Shown here in pieces: positions 1 to 8,403 of a stretch of 64,000 bases of DNA. A program made the position numbers and the translations under genes. The notes below the pieces were generated by a model, which saw only the letters and a program-made list of their open reading frames with translations, ran no database searches and was not told the DNA's origin. Numbering within the stretch: position 1 is the stretch's first letter; each line of letters opens with the position of its first letter. The DNA comes from Bifidobacterium phasiani (GTDB lineage: Bacteria; Actinomycetota; Actinomycetes; Actinomycetales; Bifidobacteriaceae), in assembly GCF_019331775.1 (NCBI RefSeq), contig NZ_JAHBBD010000003.1:110875-174874 (forward strand), given 5' to 3'.

Positions 1-545
1 CGGATCGGTGCAGATTGGCATATGACGGTGCCTCTGCGGGATTACTGGGAGTCGGCTGGGCGACGGTGGGACCGGCGGGCCGGTGGATTGACGGGACGGC
101 GTGACGGCGGTGCGATGAAGCCGGGAATGAAGGTCGGGAATGGTGCGGGCGGTGGAGTGACGAGTATGGGCCGGTGACGTGACGTGAACGGCGGAATGAT
201 GTGAATGGCGGAATGATGTGAACGGTAGAGTGACGGGAACGATCTGGCGGGTTGATGGCGACGTGAGTGATAGGAGGACCGGTGGATTGATAGGGCGACG
301 CGGGAGCGGCGGGTTGGTGGACTGGCAGTTGATGCGGCGACGCGGGGTTGACGGGTCAGTGGGTTGGCGGGTTGGCGGGTTAATGGGTCAGTGGGTTGAT
401 GGGTTGATGGGCTGGTGGGTTGATGGACCGGCGTCGGCGGAATCGACGGCAACTCGACGGCAGCTCAACGGCAAAGGGGCGAGCGGCGCAACAGCGTCGC
501 CCACCCCTTTGCGGATGGAATGACTGTCGGCGGTGCCGCCGGGCG
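1..545. other. G-rich non-coding region downstream of gdhA
   Basis: No convincing gene is seen. Open frames here translate into Pro/Thr/Arg-rich or Gly/Val/Arg-rich low-complexity strings, as expected of repetitive GC-rich DNA. The plus strand is dominated by short variants of GGGTTG and GACGG. The region lies downstream of gdhA, which is on the minus strand. No clear intrinsic terminator with a T-tract was found for it. Confidence 0.6.
345..424 (+). repeat. Tandem 8-bp G-rich repeat, about 10 units
   Basis: GGG triplets fall at exactly 8-nt spacing from 345 to 419. Units are variants of GGGTTGGC, GGGTTGAT, GGGTCAGT and GGGTTAAT. Four or more consecutive GGG runs with 5-nt loops fit a G-quadruplex pattern on the plus strand. 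Seen directly; any function is inference. Confidence 0.85.
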
Positions 546-1889
546 TCAGCAGACGCCCTGGGCGACCATCGCGTCGGCGACCTTGACGAAGCCCGCGATG
601 TTCGCGCCGGCCATCAGATCGCCCTCCATGCCGTACTCCTTGGCGGCGGCGAGCGAGTTGGCCACGATCTCCTTCATGATGGACTGCAGCTTCGCGTCGG
701 TCTCCTCGAAGGTCCACGACAGGCGGTACGAGTTCTGGCTCATCTCCAGGCCGGAGACGGCCACGCCGCCGGCGTTCGCGGCCTTGGCCGGGCCGTACAG
801 GACGTTGCCGGCCTTGTAGACCTCGATGGCCTCCGGGGTGGACGGCATGTTCGCGCCCTCGCACACCACGGTGCAGCCGTTGGCCACCAGGGTCCTGGCG
901 GCCTCCTCGTCGATCTCGTTCTGGTGGGCGCACGGCAGCGCGATGTCGCACGGCACGGCCCACACGTTGTCGACGCCCTCGTGGAACTCGGAGCCCTCGA
1001 CGCGCTCGACGTACTCCTTGATGCTGCCGCGGTGCGCCTTGATGTCCTTGAGCACGTCCAGCCGGATGCCGTTCGGATCGTAGACGTAGCCGGCGCGGCC
1101 GGAGATCGTCACGCACTTGGCGCCCATCTCGGTGGCCTTCTCGATCGCGTAGGTGGCCACGTTGCCCGAGCCGGAGACCACGACGGTCTTGCCCGCGAAG
1201 GAGTCGTCGCGCAGCACGCGCAGCGCCTCCTGGGTGTAGTAGCACAGGCCGTAGCCGGTGGCCTCGGTGCGCGCCAGCGAGCCGCTGTACTCCAGGCCCT
1301 TGCCGGTGAGCACGCCGGTGTACTCGTTGCGGATGCGCTTGTACTGGCCGTACAGGTAGCCGATCTCGCGGGCGCCGACGTTGATGTCGCCGGCCGGGAC
1401 GTCGGTGAACTGGCCGATGTGGCGCTGCAGCTCGGTCATGAACGCCTGGCAGAAGCGCATGACCTCGGCGTCGGACTTGCCCTGCGGGTCGAAGTCGGAG
1501 CCGCCCTTGCCGCCGCCCATCGGCAGCGTGGTCAGCGAGTTCTTGAGAATCTGCTCGAAGCCGAGGAACTTGATGACGGACTCGGTCACGGACGGGTCGA
1601 AGCGCAGGCCGCCCTTGTACGGGCCGATCGCGGAGTTGAACTGCACGCGGTAGCCGCGGTTGACCTGCACCTTGCCCTCGTCGTCGGTCCAGGCGACGCG
1701 GAACTTGACGATGCGCTCCGGCTCGACCAGGCGCTCCAGCACGCCGTTGGCCTCGTACTCCGGGTGACGCTCGACGACCGGCTGCAGGCTTTCGAGCACC
1801 TCGCGCACGGCCTGCAGGAACTCGGGCTGGTCGCCGTCACGCTGCTCGACCTGGGCGTAGACGCGCTTCACGTACTCATCTGTGAGCAT
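546..1889 (-). CDS. gdhA: NADP-type glutamate dehydrogenase
   Basis: Glutamate dehydrogenase interconverts 2-oxoglutarate plus ammonium and glutamate in the cytoplasm. It is a main ammonium-assimilation route when it is NADPH-linked. The 447-residue length matches hexameric bacterial enzymes. The substrate-binding segment PYKGGLRFDPSV is followed by the glycine-rich GGGKGGSDFDP containing the catalytic lysine, and then PAGDINVGAREIGYLYG. A Rossmann motif, VVVSGSGNVATY, begins the C-terminal nucleotide-binding domain. The ATG at 1889 has an upstream AGGGAGAA-like ribosome binding site. The gene is divergent from the LacI regulator at 2023 and looks monocistronic. NADP rather than NAD specificity is inferred from the overall family match. 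Confidence 0.96.
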   Translation of the reverse strand: MLTDEYVKRVYAQVEQRDGDQPEFLQAVREVLESLQPVVERHPEYEANGVLERLVEPERIVKFRVAWTDDEGKVQVNRGYRVQFNSAIGPYKGGLRFDPSVTESVIKFLGFEQILKNSLTTLPMGGGKGGSDFDPQGKSDAEVMRFCQAFMTELQRHIGQFTDVPAGDINVGAREIGYLYGQYKRIRNEYTGVLTGKGLEYSGSLARTEATGYGLCYYTQEALRVLRDDSFAGKTVVVSGSGNVATYAIEKATEMGAKCVTISGRAGYVYDPNGIRLDVLKDIKAHRGSIKEYVERVEGSEFHEGVDNVWAVPCDIALPCAHQNEIDEEAARTLVANGCTVVCEGANMPSTPEAIEVYKAGNVLYGPAKAANAGGVAVSGLEMSQNSYRLSWTFEETDAKLQSIMKEIVANSLAAAKEYGMEGDLMAGANIAGFVKVADAMVAQGVC

Positions 1890-2022
1890 GGTTCTCCCTT
1901 ACGATAGTGATATTCAAGACGGCTTCATTCTAGATGCGCGCCCTATGGCGTTCAAGAGTGCGTTCATAATGCGGGAGTGCCCCGCGCGGGCGCGAAGGCC
2001 GTCGGCCGCAACGTGAGGGACA

Positions 2023-3048
2023 ATGGGAGCTATGAGCAGAACACGAACGAATCGCCAGCCGAGCATGGGGGACGTCGCGGCGGCCGTGGGGGTGTCGAAG
2101 ACCACGATCTCGCGGTATCTGCACGGCGAGTTCGGCTATATGTCCGAGGAGACGCGGGAGCGGATCGCGGCCGTCATCGACGAGCTCGGCTACCGGCCGA
2201 ACAAGATGGCGCAGGGGCTGAAGGCGACCGTGAGCCATATGGTCGGCGTGACGATCGCGGATATCGGCAACCCGTTCAGCTCGCTGCTGCTCAAGGGCAT
2301 CCAGCAGGTGTGCCGCTCGCGCGACGTCCAGCTGCTGGTCAGCGATTCGAACAACCAGGTCGCGCTGGAGCGGACGAACATCGAGTCGCTGCTCGACGCG
2401 CAGGTCGACGGGCTGATCGTGAACACGGTGGGCGGCGACGACGCGTGGCTGGCCGACTACTGCGCGTCCGCCGACCACCGGCCGATGGTGCTGCTGGACC
2501 GCATCGTCGAGCCGATCGACTGCGACTGCGTGTCCACCGACAACCGCGCCGGGGTGGCGATGATGCTCGACCATCTGCTGGAGCGCGGCTATGGCGCGGT
2601 GGTGTTCGTGACCGGTCCCGCGGAGGGCGTCAGCACGCGAACCGCGCGCATCGAGGGCGTGGAGTCGTATCTGCGGGACGGGCGGATCGACGGCGAGGTG
2701 CTGGTGTACGAGGACGCCGCGACGCTGCCGTCGACGCTGCCGGGGGTGCTGGGGCGGTACGCGGGCCGCCGGGTGTGCCTGTTCGCGAACAACGACGAGA
2801 CCATGCGCGACCTGCTGGAGACGCTGCCCGAATCGGCGCGCGGCGTGGTCGGCCTGTGCGCCTTCGCCGACGAGCGGTGGGCGCGCTACAGCGGCGAGGG
2901 CATCACATGCCTGGACCAGAACCCGGTGGCGATGGGGCGCGCGGCGGCGACGGCGCTGATATCGCGCGCGTACGACGGCGCCGACGGGCCGTACGAGGTG
3001 ACGCGGATGCCGGCGCGGTTGTGCGTGTTCGCCTCGACGCGCGGGTGA
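2023..3048 (+). CDS. LacI-family transcriptional regulator
   Basis: This is a DNA-binding repressor or activator of the LacI/GalR family. The N-terminal helix-turn-helix begins near residue 15 (MGDVAAAVGVSKTTISRYLHG) and is followed by the hinge-region pattern ELGYRPNKMAQGLK. A periplasmic-binding-protein-like effector domain follows, with typical segments such as DGLIVNTVGG, LLDRIVEP and STDNRAGVAMM. The 341-residue length is normal. ATG 2023 has GAGGGA upstream; an alternative in-frame ATG lies at 2032. It sits 0.7 kb upstream of, and in the same direction as, the hexulose-phosphate sugar operon. Three LacI-type 14-bp operators precede that operon, so it is the probable local regulator. The effector is unknown. 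Confidence 0.93.
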   Translation: MGAMSRTRTNRQPSMGDVAAAVGVSKTTISRYLHGEFGYMSEETRERIAAVIDELGYRPNKMAQGLKATVSHMVGVTIADIGNPFSSLLLKGIQQVCRSRDVQLLVSDSNNQVALERTNIESLLDAQVDGLIVNTVGGDDAWLADYCASADHRPMVLLDRIVEPIDCDCVSTDNRAGVAMMLDHLLERGYGAVVFVTGPAEGVSTRTARIEGVESYLRDGRIDGEVLVYEDAATLPSTLPGVLGRYAGRRVCLFANNDETMRDLLETLPESARGVVGLCAFADERWARYSGEGITCLDQNPVAMGRAAATALISRAYDGADGPYEVTRMPARLCVFASTRG

Positions 3049-3631
3049 TGGCGGGCATTCCGGCGCGCGGGTTCGCCATGCCGTGGTTCGTAATGTCGGG
3101 GACGTGATGTCGGGGTTCGCCTCGACTTGCGGGTGAGGTGACGCGGCGCACATTGTGCATATGGCGCGTGCGGATTGGGGCGCGATGCATATGGTTGTGG
3201 CGCATATGGCTCATGCAGGTGGTGCACTGGTGCGATTGATGGCGTGGCGCACATTGTGCGATGGCCGACGGTGCAATGGCTTGAAGGCACAGCGGCGTAG
3301 TGGATCGACGTACACATTGTGCGTGTGGGGATGACGCGGCGCATATGGGTGGGGCGTATATGGCTGATTCACGCGATATGCCGGCGTGATGCGGTGGCGT
3401 GATACACATTGTGCGATGGGTGGCGCATATGGATGATTGGATGTTCGGGGGGCGATGGTTGCGGTGTGATGGTTGCGGTGGTCGTGATGGGGCGATGGGC
3501 GGCGCGATGGGCGCGGTGCGATAGGTAATGGGCGGTGCGATGGGACGGTGGGCGGGCGCTGCTGCCTGCTTGATGCGGGCCTGTTCGGATAAGCCTGGGA
3601 ATTGGCGGCGCGCCAAGCGCGACACGCCGTA
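3049..3631. other. Non-coding spacer rich in degenerate short repeats
   Basis: No gene is supported here. The stretch carries repeated GCGCATATGG-like words and four copies of the ACATTGTGC motif, at 3148-3158, 3249-3259, 3312-3322 and 3404-3414. Open frames on the minus strand encode only His/Pro/Arg-rich low complexity. The motif recurs elsewhere in the window (see findings). Confidence 0.6.
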
Positions 3632-3693
3632 GTTAACCGGTACACAACAATGGGTCTATCATGTTGTTTACCGATTAACGTTAACCGATAAAC
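3632..3693. promoter_or_regulatory. Three LacI-type operators before the sugar operon
   Basis: Three 14-bp near-palindromes with a central CG are seen: GTTAACCGGTACAC (3632-3645), GTTTACCGATTAAC (3666-3679) and GTTAACCGATAAAC (3680-3693). The last two abut, giving a 28-bp palindrome centred on AACGTT; the first starts 34 bp upstream. A fourth partial copy follows (ATCGGTACAC, from about 3697). Central-CpG palindromes are typical LacI-family operators. The probable ligand is the product of 2023-3048, and the array lies 70-130 bp before the permease start. Confidence 0.8.
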
Positions 3694-3769
3694 GAAATCG
3701 GTACACACATCGTATCGACAACATCGCATCGTCGGCGCCACCGCCGACATCACTCAGGGAGGAGTGAAC

Positions 3770-5095
3770 GTGATTATCTGGATCATGGGCATACTGCTCA
3801 TCGCATCCTTCGTGTGCTTCGTGGTGTACGCGATGCGCGGAGGCAATCTCACGGTCGGGTTCTTCATCCTGACCATCGTCTGGCTGCTCATCTACTTCCT
3901 CGGCGTGCCCTTCGGCGTGGGCGAGCCGTTCGACGTGATCGACGACATCTTCGCCCAGCCGGCGCTGACCTACGGCTCGACGATCATCCAGATCATCTGC
4001 GGCGCCTGGTTCGGTCGCGTGCTCGTCGACACCGGCATCGCCGCCTCGATCTCGTACCGCACCGCCAAGATCGGCGAGAAAAGCCCGGTCCTGGCCACCA
4101 TCGCGGTGGCGCTCGTCACCTGCCTGATCTTCACCAGCGCGTACGGCGTCGGCTCCGCCATCGCCATCGGCGTGATCCTGTTCCCGATCCTGGGCCATCT
4201 GGGCGTGCCCAAGCGCGTGTCCGTCCCGGTGTTCACGCTGTCGATCGGCGCCGCGATGTGGATCAACAGCGTCATGTTCGCCCAGTTCGCCGCCTTCTAC
4301 CAGAACTACGACTCCCCCGACGGCCAGGTCGTCGAATGGGGCACGCACTACCTGAGCTTCGGCATCCCCGCGATGGTCATCCAGATGGCGGCCGTCATCA
4401 TCTTCATCCTCATCAACGCGAAGGCGATCAGGAACGGCACCCCGTACGAGGTGGGCAGCACCGAGGACCGCGCCGCCGAGATCCCCGACGTGCCGATCTG
4501 GACCTACGTGCTGCCGATCGTGCCGGTGGCGCTGAGCATCCTGTTCCAGTGGGATTCGGTCCCCGCGCTGTTCCTCGCCTCGATCCTCGCCTTCCTGGGC
4601 ACCGGCCACATGCGGACGTACAAGGGCTTCGTCGCCATCCTCAACTCCACGGCCAAAACCGCCATCGGCGACATCGGCAGCCTGATCATCATGCTGCTCG
4701 TGCTGCGCTTCTTCCAGCAGACCGCCGTCACCGTCATGGCCGACTTCGGCCCGGCGCTGACCTCGATCGTGCCGAACAGCGAGCTGATCCTCGGCCTCGC
4801 GGTGTGCATCCTCGCGCCGCTGGCCCTGTTCCGCGGTCCGCTGGAGCTGTACGGCGCGGGCTCCGCGGTGATCGGCATCCTCATGGGCATGGGCATCTTC
4901 GACGTGTGGTTCCTGTACGCGATGCTCGTCGTCCCGTCGATGACCTGCATCTCCAGCTGCGTCACCCAGTCGTGGAACATGTGGGCCGTCGAGTACAACC
5001 GGCTCGAACCCAAGACCTTCCTCAAGAACGGCGTCCCGGTCTACTGGCTGTGCACCTTCCCGATCATGGGACTGGCCTCGCTGCTGCTGTTCTGA
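3770..5095 (+). CDS. Multi-pass permease of the ion-transporter (GntP/CitM-like) type
   Basis: This is a predicted cytoplasmic-membrane secondary transporter of about 441 residues with 10-12 hydrophobic segments. Examples are IIWIMGILLIASFVCFVVY at the start and VYWLCTFPIMGLASLLLF at the end. The glycine-rich loops and overall layout resemble gluconate/citrate-type permeases, but I cannot assign a family with certainty. GTG at 3770 is preferred because AGGGAGG at 3756-3762 is then well spaced; GTG at 3764 would sit on the Shine-Dalgarno. It is the first gene of the operon that continues with an isomerase/epimerase, a PfkB kinase and HPS/PHI-like enzymes. It therefore probably imports the sugar, polyol or sugar acid they degrade. 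Confidence 0.8.
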   Translation: MIIWIMGILLIASFVCFVVYAMRGGNLTVGFFILTIVWLLIYFLGVPFGVGEPFDVIDDIFAQPALTYGSTIIQIICGAWFGRVLVDTGIAASISYRTAKIGEKSPVLATIAVALVTCLIFTSAYGVGSAIAIGVILFPILGHLGVPKRVSVPVFTLSIGAAMWINSVMFAQFAAFYQNYDSPDGQVVEWGTHYLSFGIPAMVIQMAAVIIFILINAKAIRNGTPYEVGSTEDRAAEIPDVPIWTYVLPIVPVALSILFQWDSVPALFLASILAFLGTGHMRTYKGFVAILNSTAKTAIGDIGSLIIMLLVLRFFQQTAVTVMADFGPALTSIVPNSELILGLAVCILAPLALFRGPLELYGAGSAVIGILMGMGIFDVWFLYAMLVVPSMTCISSCVTQSWNMWAVEYNRLEPKTFLKNGVPVYWLCTFPIMGLASLLLF

Positions 5096-5139
5096 CCGCC
5101 CCGCACCACCCACCACCAACCAGCCAAGGAGCAACCATC

Positions 5140-5883
5140 ATGACCACCATCGGCATCAATCTGCTCGTCTGCATGGACGAACTCAACGGCGGCACCCCGC
5201 AGTCCGCGCTGCTGCCGGCCATCGCCGGCCACGGCGTGACCCTCGCCGAGGTCCGGCGCGAGTACATCGCCGACGACGCCGAATACGATCGCATCGCCGA
5301 AGCCGCCCGCGAGCACGGCCTCGACCTGTTCTACTCGGTCCCCGAACCGCTGGTCGTCGGCGGCGCCGTGCACCCCGGGTTCGGGACCTTCCTCGACGAG
5401 GCGGTCCGCATGGGCGTGCGGAACGTCAAGTTCAACCAGGGCGACGTCAGGGACGCGTCGGCCGCCGTCATCGCGGCGATCGACGACGCGGCCGCGGAAC
5501 GCGGGCTGACGCTGAGCGTCGAGAACGACCAGACCCCCGAGAACGGCACGCTGGCCTGCACCGCGGCCTCGCTCGCCCGCATCCGCGAGGTCGGCGGGTC
5601 GATCGGCTACACCTTCGACCTGGGCAACTGGTTCTGGCGCGGCGAGGACGCCGGCGAGGCGTTCGAGCGGCTGCTGCCGTACATCACGGTGTTCCACCTC
5701 AAGAACGTCAACGGCGCCGCCGACCGCGCGCGGCTGGCCACCACGATGCTGGAGGACGGCGTCATCGACTGGCGGTCGATGCTGCCGCGGCTCGGCGGCG
5801 ACGTGCCCGTGTTCCTGGAGTTCCCGATCCCCGCGGACCGCGTGGCCGGGCAGCTCGCCGCCGTCCGCGCCGCCGTCGGCTGA
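5140..5883 (+). CDS. Xylose-isomerase-like TIM-barrel sugar isomerase/epimerase
   Basis: A 247-residue protein of the AP-endonuclease-2/xylose-isomerase-like TIM-barrel superfamily. Family members isomerise or epimerise sugars or sugar phosphates using a divalent metal. Visible metal/substrate elements include LSVENDQT, FDLGNWFWRG, VFHLKNVNG and the final VFLEFPIP, giving the E-D-H-E pattern of this fold. The ATG at 5140 follows CAAGGAGCAACC. It lies 44 bp after the permease and 91 bp before the kinase. In context it probably converts the imported substrate, or a derivative, into the substrate of the kinase. Substrate and exact reaction cannot be read from sequence. Confidence 0.8.
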   Translation: MTTIGINLLVCMDELNGGTPQSALLPAIAGHGVTLAEVRREYIADDAEYDRIAEAAREHGLDLFYSVPEPLVVGGAVHPGFGTFLDEAVRMGVRNVKFNQGDVRDASAAVIAAIDDAAAERGLTLSVENDQTPENGTLACTAASLARIREVGGSIGYTFDLGNWFWRGEDAGEAFERLLPYITVFHLKNVNGAADRARLATTMLEDGVIDWRSMLPRLGGDVPVFLEFPIPADRVAGQLAAVRAAVG

Positions 5884-5974
5884 CCCGCCGCCCCGGCTCC
5901 CCTCCTCCTTCGCCCGCGCCGCCCGGCACGGGCGCCATGTCACCGACCATCCACATATCCGAAAGAAGCGCATC

Positions 5975-6943
5975 ATGTCAGAAGTCATGACCATCGGAGA
6001 GCCGATGGTGAACCTCATCGCCGACTCGCCCGAGACCTTCCTCGAGGCCCGCACGCTGCCCCGGCAGATGGCCGGGGCCGAGTTCAACGTCGCCATCGGC
6101 GTGAACCGCCAGGGCCATTCGATCAGCTACGTCACCCAGCTGGGCGACGACTGGCAGGGCGACCTCATCGTCGACTACATGGACCGGACCGGCATCGACA
6201 CCTCCGCGATCCGCCGCGTCTCCGGCGCCGCGACCGGCTTCCAGCTCAAGGTGCCGGGCGAGGGCGCGCCCAAGGTGATCTACTTCCGCGCGGGCTCCGC
6301 GGCCTCGCGGACCACGCCGGACATCGTCGACGGGCTGGACTTCGACGGCGTGCGCATCCTGCACGTCACCGGCATCTTCTCGGCGCTCACCGAGGGGACG
6401 TACGCGACGGTCGACGCGCTGGTCGACGCGGCGAAGGCGCACGGCGTGCTCGTGACCTTCGACCCGAACCCGAGGCCCACGCTGTGGCCGAGCCGGCAGG
6501 CGATGATCGACGCGACCAACCGCCTGGCCGCCAAGTGCGACGTGTTCCTGCCCGGACTGTCCGAGGGGCGGATGTTCTCCGGCCTCGACGACCCGCGCGC
6601 CATCGCCGACCACTACCTGGACATGGGCGTGGGCAAGGTCGTCATCAAGCTCGGCGACAGCGGCTCCGCGGCCTTCCGGCGCGATGCGGACGGCGCGCGC
6701 GTCGAGACGGTCGTGCCCAGCTTCGTGGTCGACGTGGTCGACACCGTCGGCGCCGGCGACGGCTTCGCCTCCGGCGTGATCACCGGCCTGCTCGAGGGTC
6801 TCGACGACAAGCGGCTGCTCGAGCGCGCGAACGCCGTCGGCGCGATCCAGGTGACCAGCGTCTCCGATTCGGAGGACCTGCCGACCGCCGAACAGCTGCG
6901 CCGGTTCATCGCCGAAACGCCGCGCAAGGAGGTCTCGCTGTGA
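5975..6943 (+). CDS. PfkB-family sugar kinase
   Basis: An ATP-dependent carbohydrate kinase of 322 residues. It starts with the family pattern MTIGEPMVNLIAD, has the N-terminal GAEFNVAIGVNRQG motif, and near residue 255 carries the PfkB signature DTVGAGDGFASGVITGLLEG with catalytic Asp and anion-hole glycines. The N-terminus is closest to 2-dehydro-3-deoxygluconokinase-like members, but no KDPG aldolase is present in the cluster. A sugar-kinase function on a ketohexose or similar compound is therefore equally plausible. Its stop overlaps the GTG of the next gene (GTGA at 6940-6943), indicating translational coupling to the HPS-like decarboxylase/aldolase. Confidence 0.9.
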   Translation: MSEVMTIGEPMVNLIADSPETFLEARTLPRQMAGAEFNVAIGVNRQGHSISYVTQLGDDWQGDLIVDYMDRTGIDTSAIRRVSGAATGFQLKVPGEGAPKVIYFRAGSAASRTTPDIVDGLDFDGVRILHVTGIFSALTEGTYATVDALVDAAKAHGVLVTFDPNPRPTLWPSRQAMIDATNRLAAKCDVFLPGLSEGRMFSGLDDPRAIADHYLDMGVGKVVIKLGDSGSAAFRRDADGARVETVVPSFVVDVVDTVGAGDGFASGVITGLLEGLDDKRLLERANAVGAIQVTSVSDSEDLPTAEQLRRFIAETPRKEVSL

Positions 6944-7557
6944 AGCTGCAGGTGGCCATCGACCGCGTGGACATCCCGCGCGCCGAAGCGATCATCCGCC
7001 AGGTCGCCGGCGCCGCCGACATCGTCGAGATCGGCACGTCTCTGACCAAGGAGTACGGGCTGCGGGCCCTGGCCGGGCTGACCGGCGGGCCGGGGCCGGC
7101 CCTGCTCGCCGACATCAAGACCTGCGACGAGGGCGCCTACGAGTTCGACCTCGGCTACGCGTGCGGGTTCGTGTACCTGACCGTGATGGGCTCGTCGTCG
7201 CTGGGCACGCTGGAGGCGTGCGCGGCCTCGGCCGCCGCGCACGGCGGCGTGATGATGATCGACCTGCTGGAATGCGACGAGGCGCGCATCGAGCGGATCG
7301 CCGGGTTCCCCGACGCCGTCTACTGCCTGCACACCTCGGTCGACTCCGGGGCGACCGCCGCCCCGGTGGGCCAGGTGCGCGCGTTCCGCGAACGCTTCCC
7401 GCGGATCCGGCGGATCGCCGTCGCCGGCGGCATCACGCGCGGGCAGCTCGCCGGGCTGCGCGAGGCCGGCGTCGAGATCGCCATCATGGGCTCGGCGATC
7501 ACCAAGGCCGACGACATCGCCGCCGCGGCGCGCGACTGCAAGGCCGCGATGGGCTGA
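6940..7557 (+). CDS. 3-hexulose-6-phosphate synthase-like protein (OMPDC suprafamily)
   Basis: A 205-residue beta/alpha-barrel of the orotidine-phosphate-decarboxylase suprafamily. Members either condense formaldehyde with ribulose 5-phosphate (HPS) or decarboxylate 3-keto-L-gulonate 6-phosphate (UlaD type). The start LQVAIDRVDIPRAE and ADIVEIGTSL, the metal-site block ADIKTCDEGAYE, and the phosphate-binding end IAVAGGITRG plus IAIMGSAIT are diagnostic. The KTxDxxxYE form resembles HPS more than UlaD (ADAKIAD). The GTG start at 6940 overlaps the kinase stop, with AAGGAGG at 6926-6932. Pairing with the next gene, a hexulose-phosphate isomerase, supports an HPS assignment. Confidence 0.88.
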   Translation: MKLQVAIDRVDIPRAEAIIRQVAGAADIVEIGTSLTKEYGLRALAGLTGGPGPALLADIKTCDEGAYEFDLGYACGFVYLTVMGSSSLGTLEACAASAAAHGGVMMIDLLECDEARIERIAGFPDAVYCLHTSVDSGATAAPVGQVRAFRERFPRIRRIAVAGGITRGQLAGLREAGVEIAIMGSAITKADDIAAAARDCKAAMG

Positions 7558-7704
7558 GCCGCGACGGCCTGCGTCGGGCTGACCTGAGACGGACCGCCCC
7601 GCGCCCGGCCGCCGCGCCGCGCAACGGGTCGGGCGGTGGCACCCGGCCGCACACGCACCCCTACGGATAATGAATATCGACACGAAGCAACGAAGGAGAA
7701 CACC

Positions 7705-8262
7705 ATGACCGAAACCACCGAACCGCGCATCCTCGACCAGATCCTCGGCGAGATCGCCGGGGTCGTCGACCGGATGGACGAGGGCGATCTGACCCGCGCG
7801 ATGGGCGTGATCGACCGGGGCGCGCGCGTGTACGCGACCGGCGAGGGCCGCTCCGGATTTCAGGCGCGCGGCTTCGCGATGCGCATGATGCACATCGGCT
7901 ACACGAGCTACATGATGGGCGAGACCATCTGCCCGTCGATGCACGAGGGCGACGTGCTGGTCGCCATCTCCGGCTCGGGCACGACCAGGCGCACCGTCGA
8001 GGACGCCGAGGCGGCGCATGGGCTGGGCGTGAAGGTGATCGCCGTCACCTCCAAGCCGCAGTCGCCGTTGGCCGCGACCGCCGACGCCGTGATCGTGGTG
8101 CCGGGGCGCGTCAAGGGCGAGGCGGGCGGCTCGATCCAGCTGCTGAGCTCGCTGTTCGACCAGAGCGTGCACATCGCGCTGGACGCGCTGTGCCTGATGA
8201 TCTCGCGCCGCGACGAGGTGTCCGACGCCGACGCGAACGCCAACCACGCCAACGTCGAGTAG
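7705..8262 (+). CDS. 6-phospho-3-hexuloisomerase-like SIS-domain protein
   Basis: A 185-residue sugar-isomerase (SIS) domain protein. 6-Phospho-3-hexuloisomerase interconverts arabino-3-hexulose 6-phosphate and fructose 6-phosphate. Seen motifs are ATGEGRSGFQARGFAMRM (phosphate-binding, near residue 35), MGETICPSMHEGDVL, and AISGSGTTRRTV, all typical of PHI. ATG 7705 follows CGAAGGAGAA. There is a 147-nt gap after the HPS-like gene with no terminator seen, so it is probably the last gene of the operon. It is followed by a strong hairpin at 8334-8378. The product fructose 6-phosphate would enter the bifid shunt through phosphoketolase. Confidence 0.9.
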   Translation: MTETTEPRILDQILGEIAGVVDRMDEGDLTRAMGVIDRGARVYATGEGRSGFQARGFAMRMMHIGYTSYMMGETICPSMHEGDVLVAISGSGTTRRTVEDAEAAHGLGVKVIAVTSKPQSPLAATADAVIVVPGRVKGEAGGSIQLLSSLFDQSVHIALDALCLMISRRDEVSDADANANHANVE

Positions 8263-8333
8263 CGGCCCGCGCACCCTGCTTCCGCTCCTGCCCCGCCCGG
8301 CGCCGCCGGGCCTTCCGCGCTCCCGATTGATAT

Positions 8334-8378
8334 ACGCGAACGCCGCGGACCGATTCCGGTTCCGCGGCGTTCGCGTAC
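8334..8378 (+). terminator. Strong hairpin after the hexulose-phosphate operon
   Basis: Perfect 17-bp inverted repeat: the left arm 8334-8350 begins TACGCGAACGCC, and the right arm is 8362-8378, with an 11-nt loop. There is no T-tract after it, so it may act as a weak or factor-assisted terminator, or simply protect the 3' end. Confidence 0.6.
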
Positions 8379-8403
8379 CCGGCGCGCCGCGCCCGATGCG
8401 GAT

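Noticed and set aside
5975..6943. 2-dehydro-3-deoxygluconokinase of an Entner-Doudoroff branch
   Set aside because: No KDPG aldolase or dehydratase is in the operon, so only a general PfkB sugar-kinase call is supported.
6940..7557. 3-keto-L-gulonate-6-phosphate decarboxylase (UlaD)
   Set aside because: The metal-site block is KTCDEGAYE rather than the UlaD-type AKIADAGK, and the next gene is a PHI-type isomerase; kept only as an alternative.
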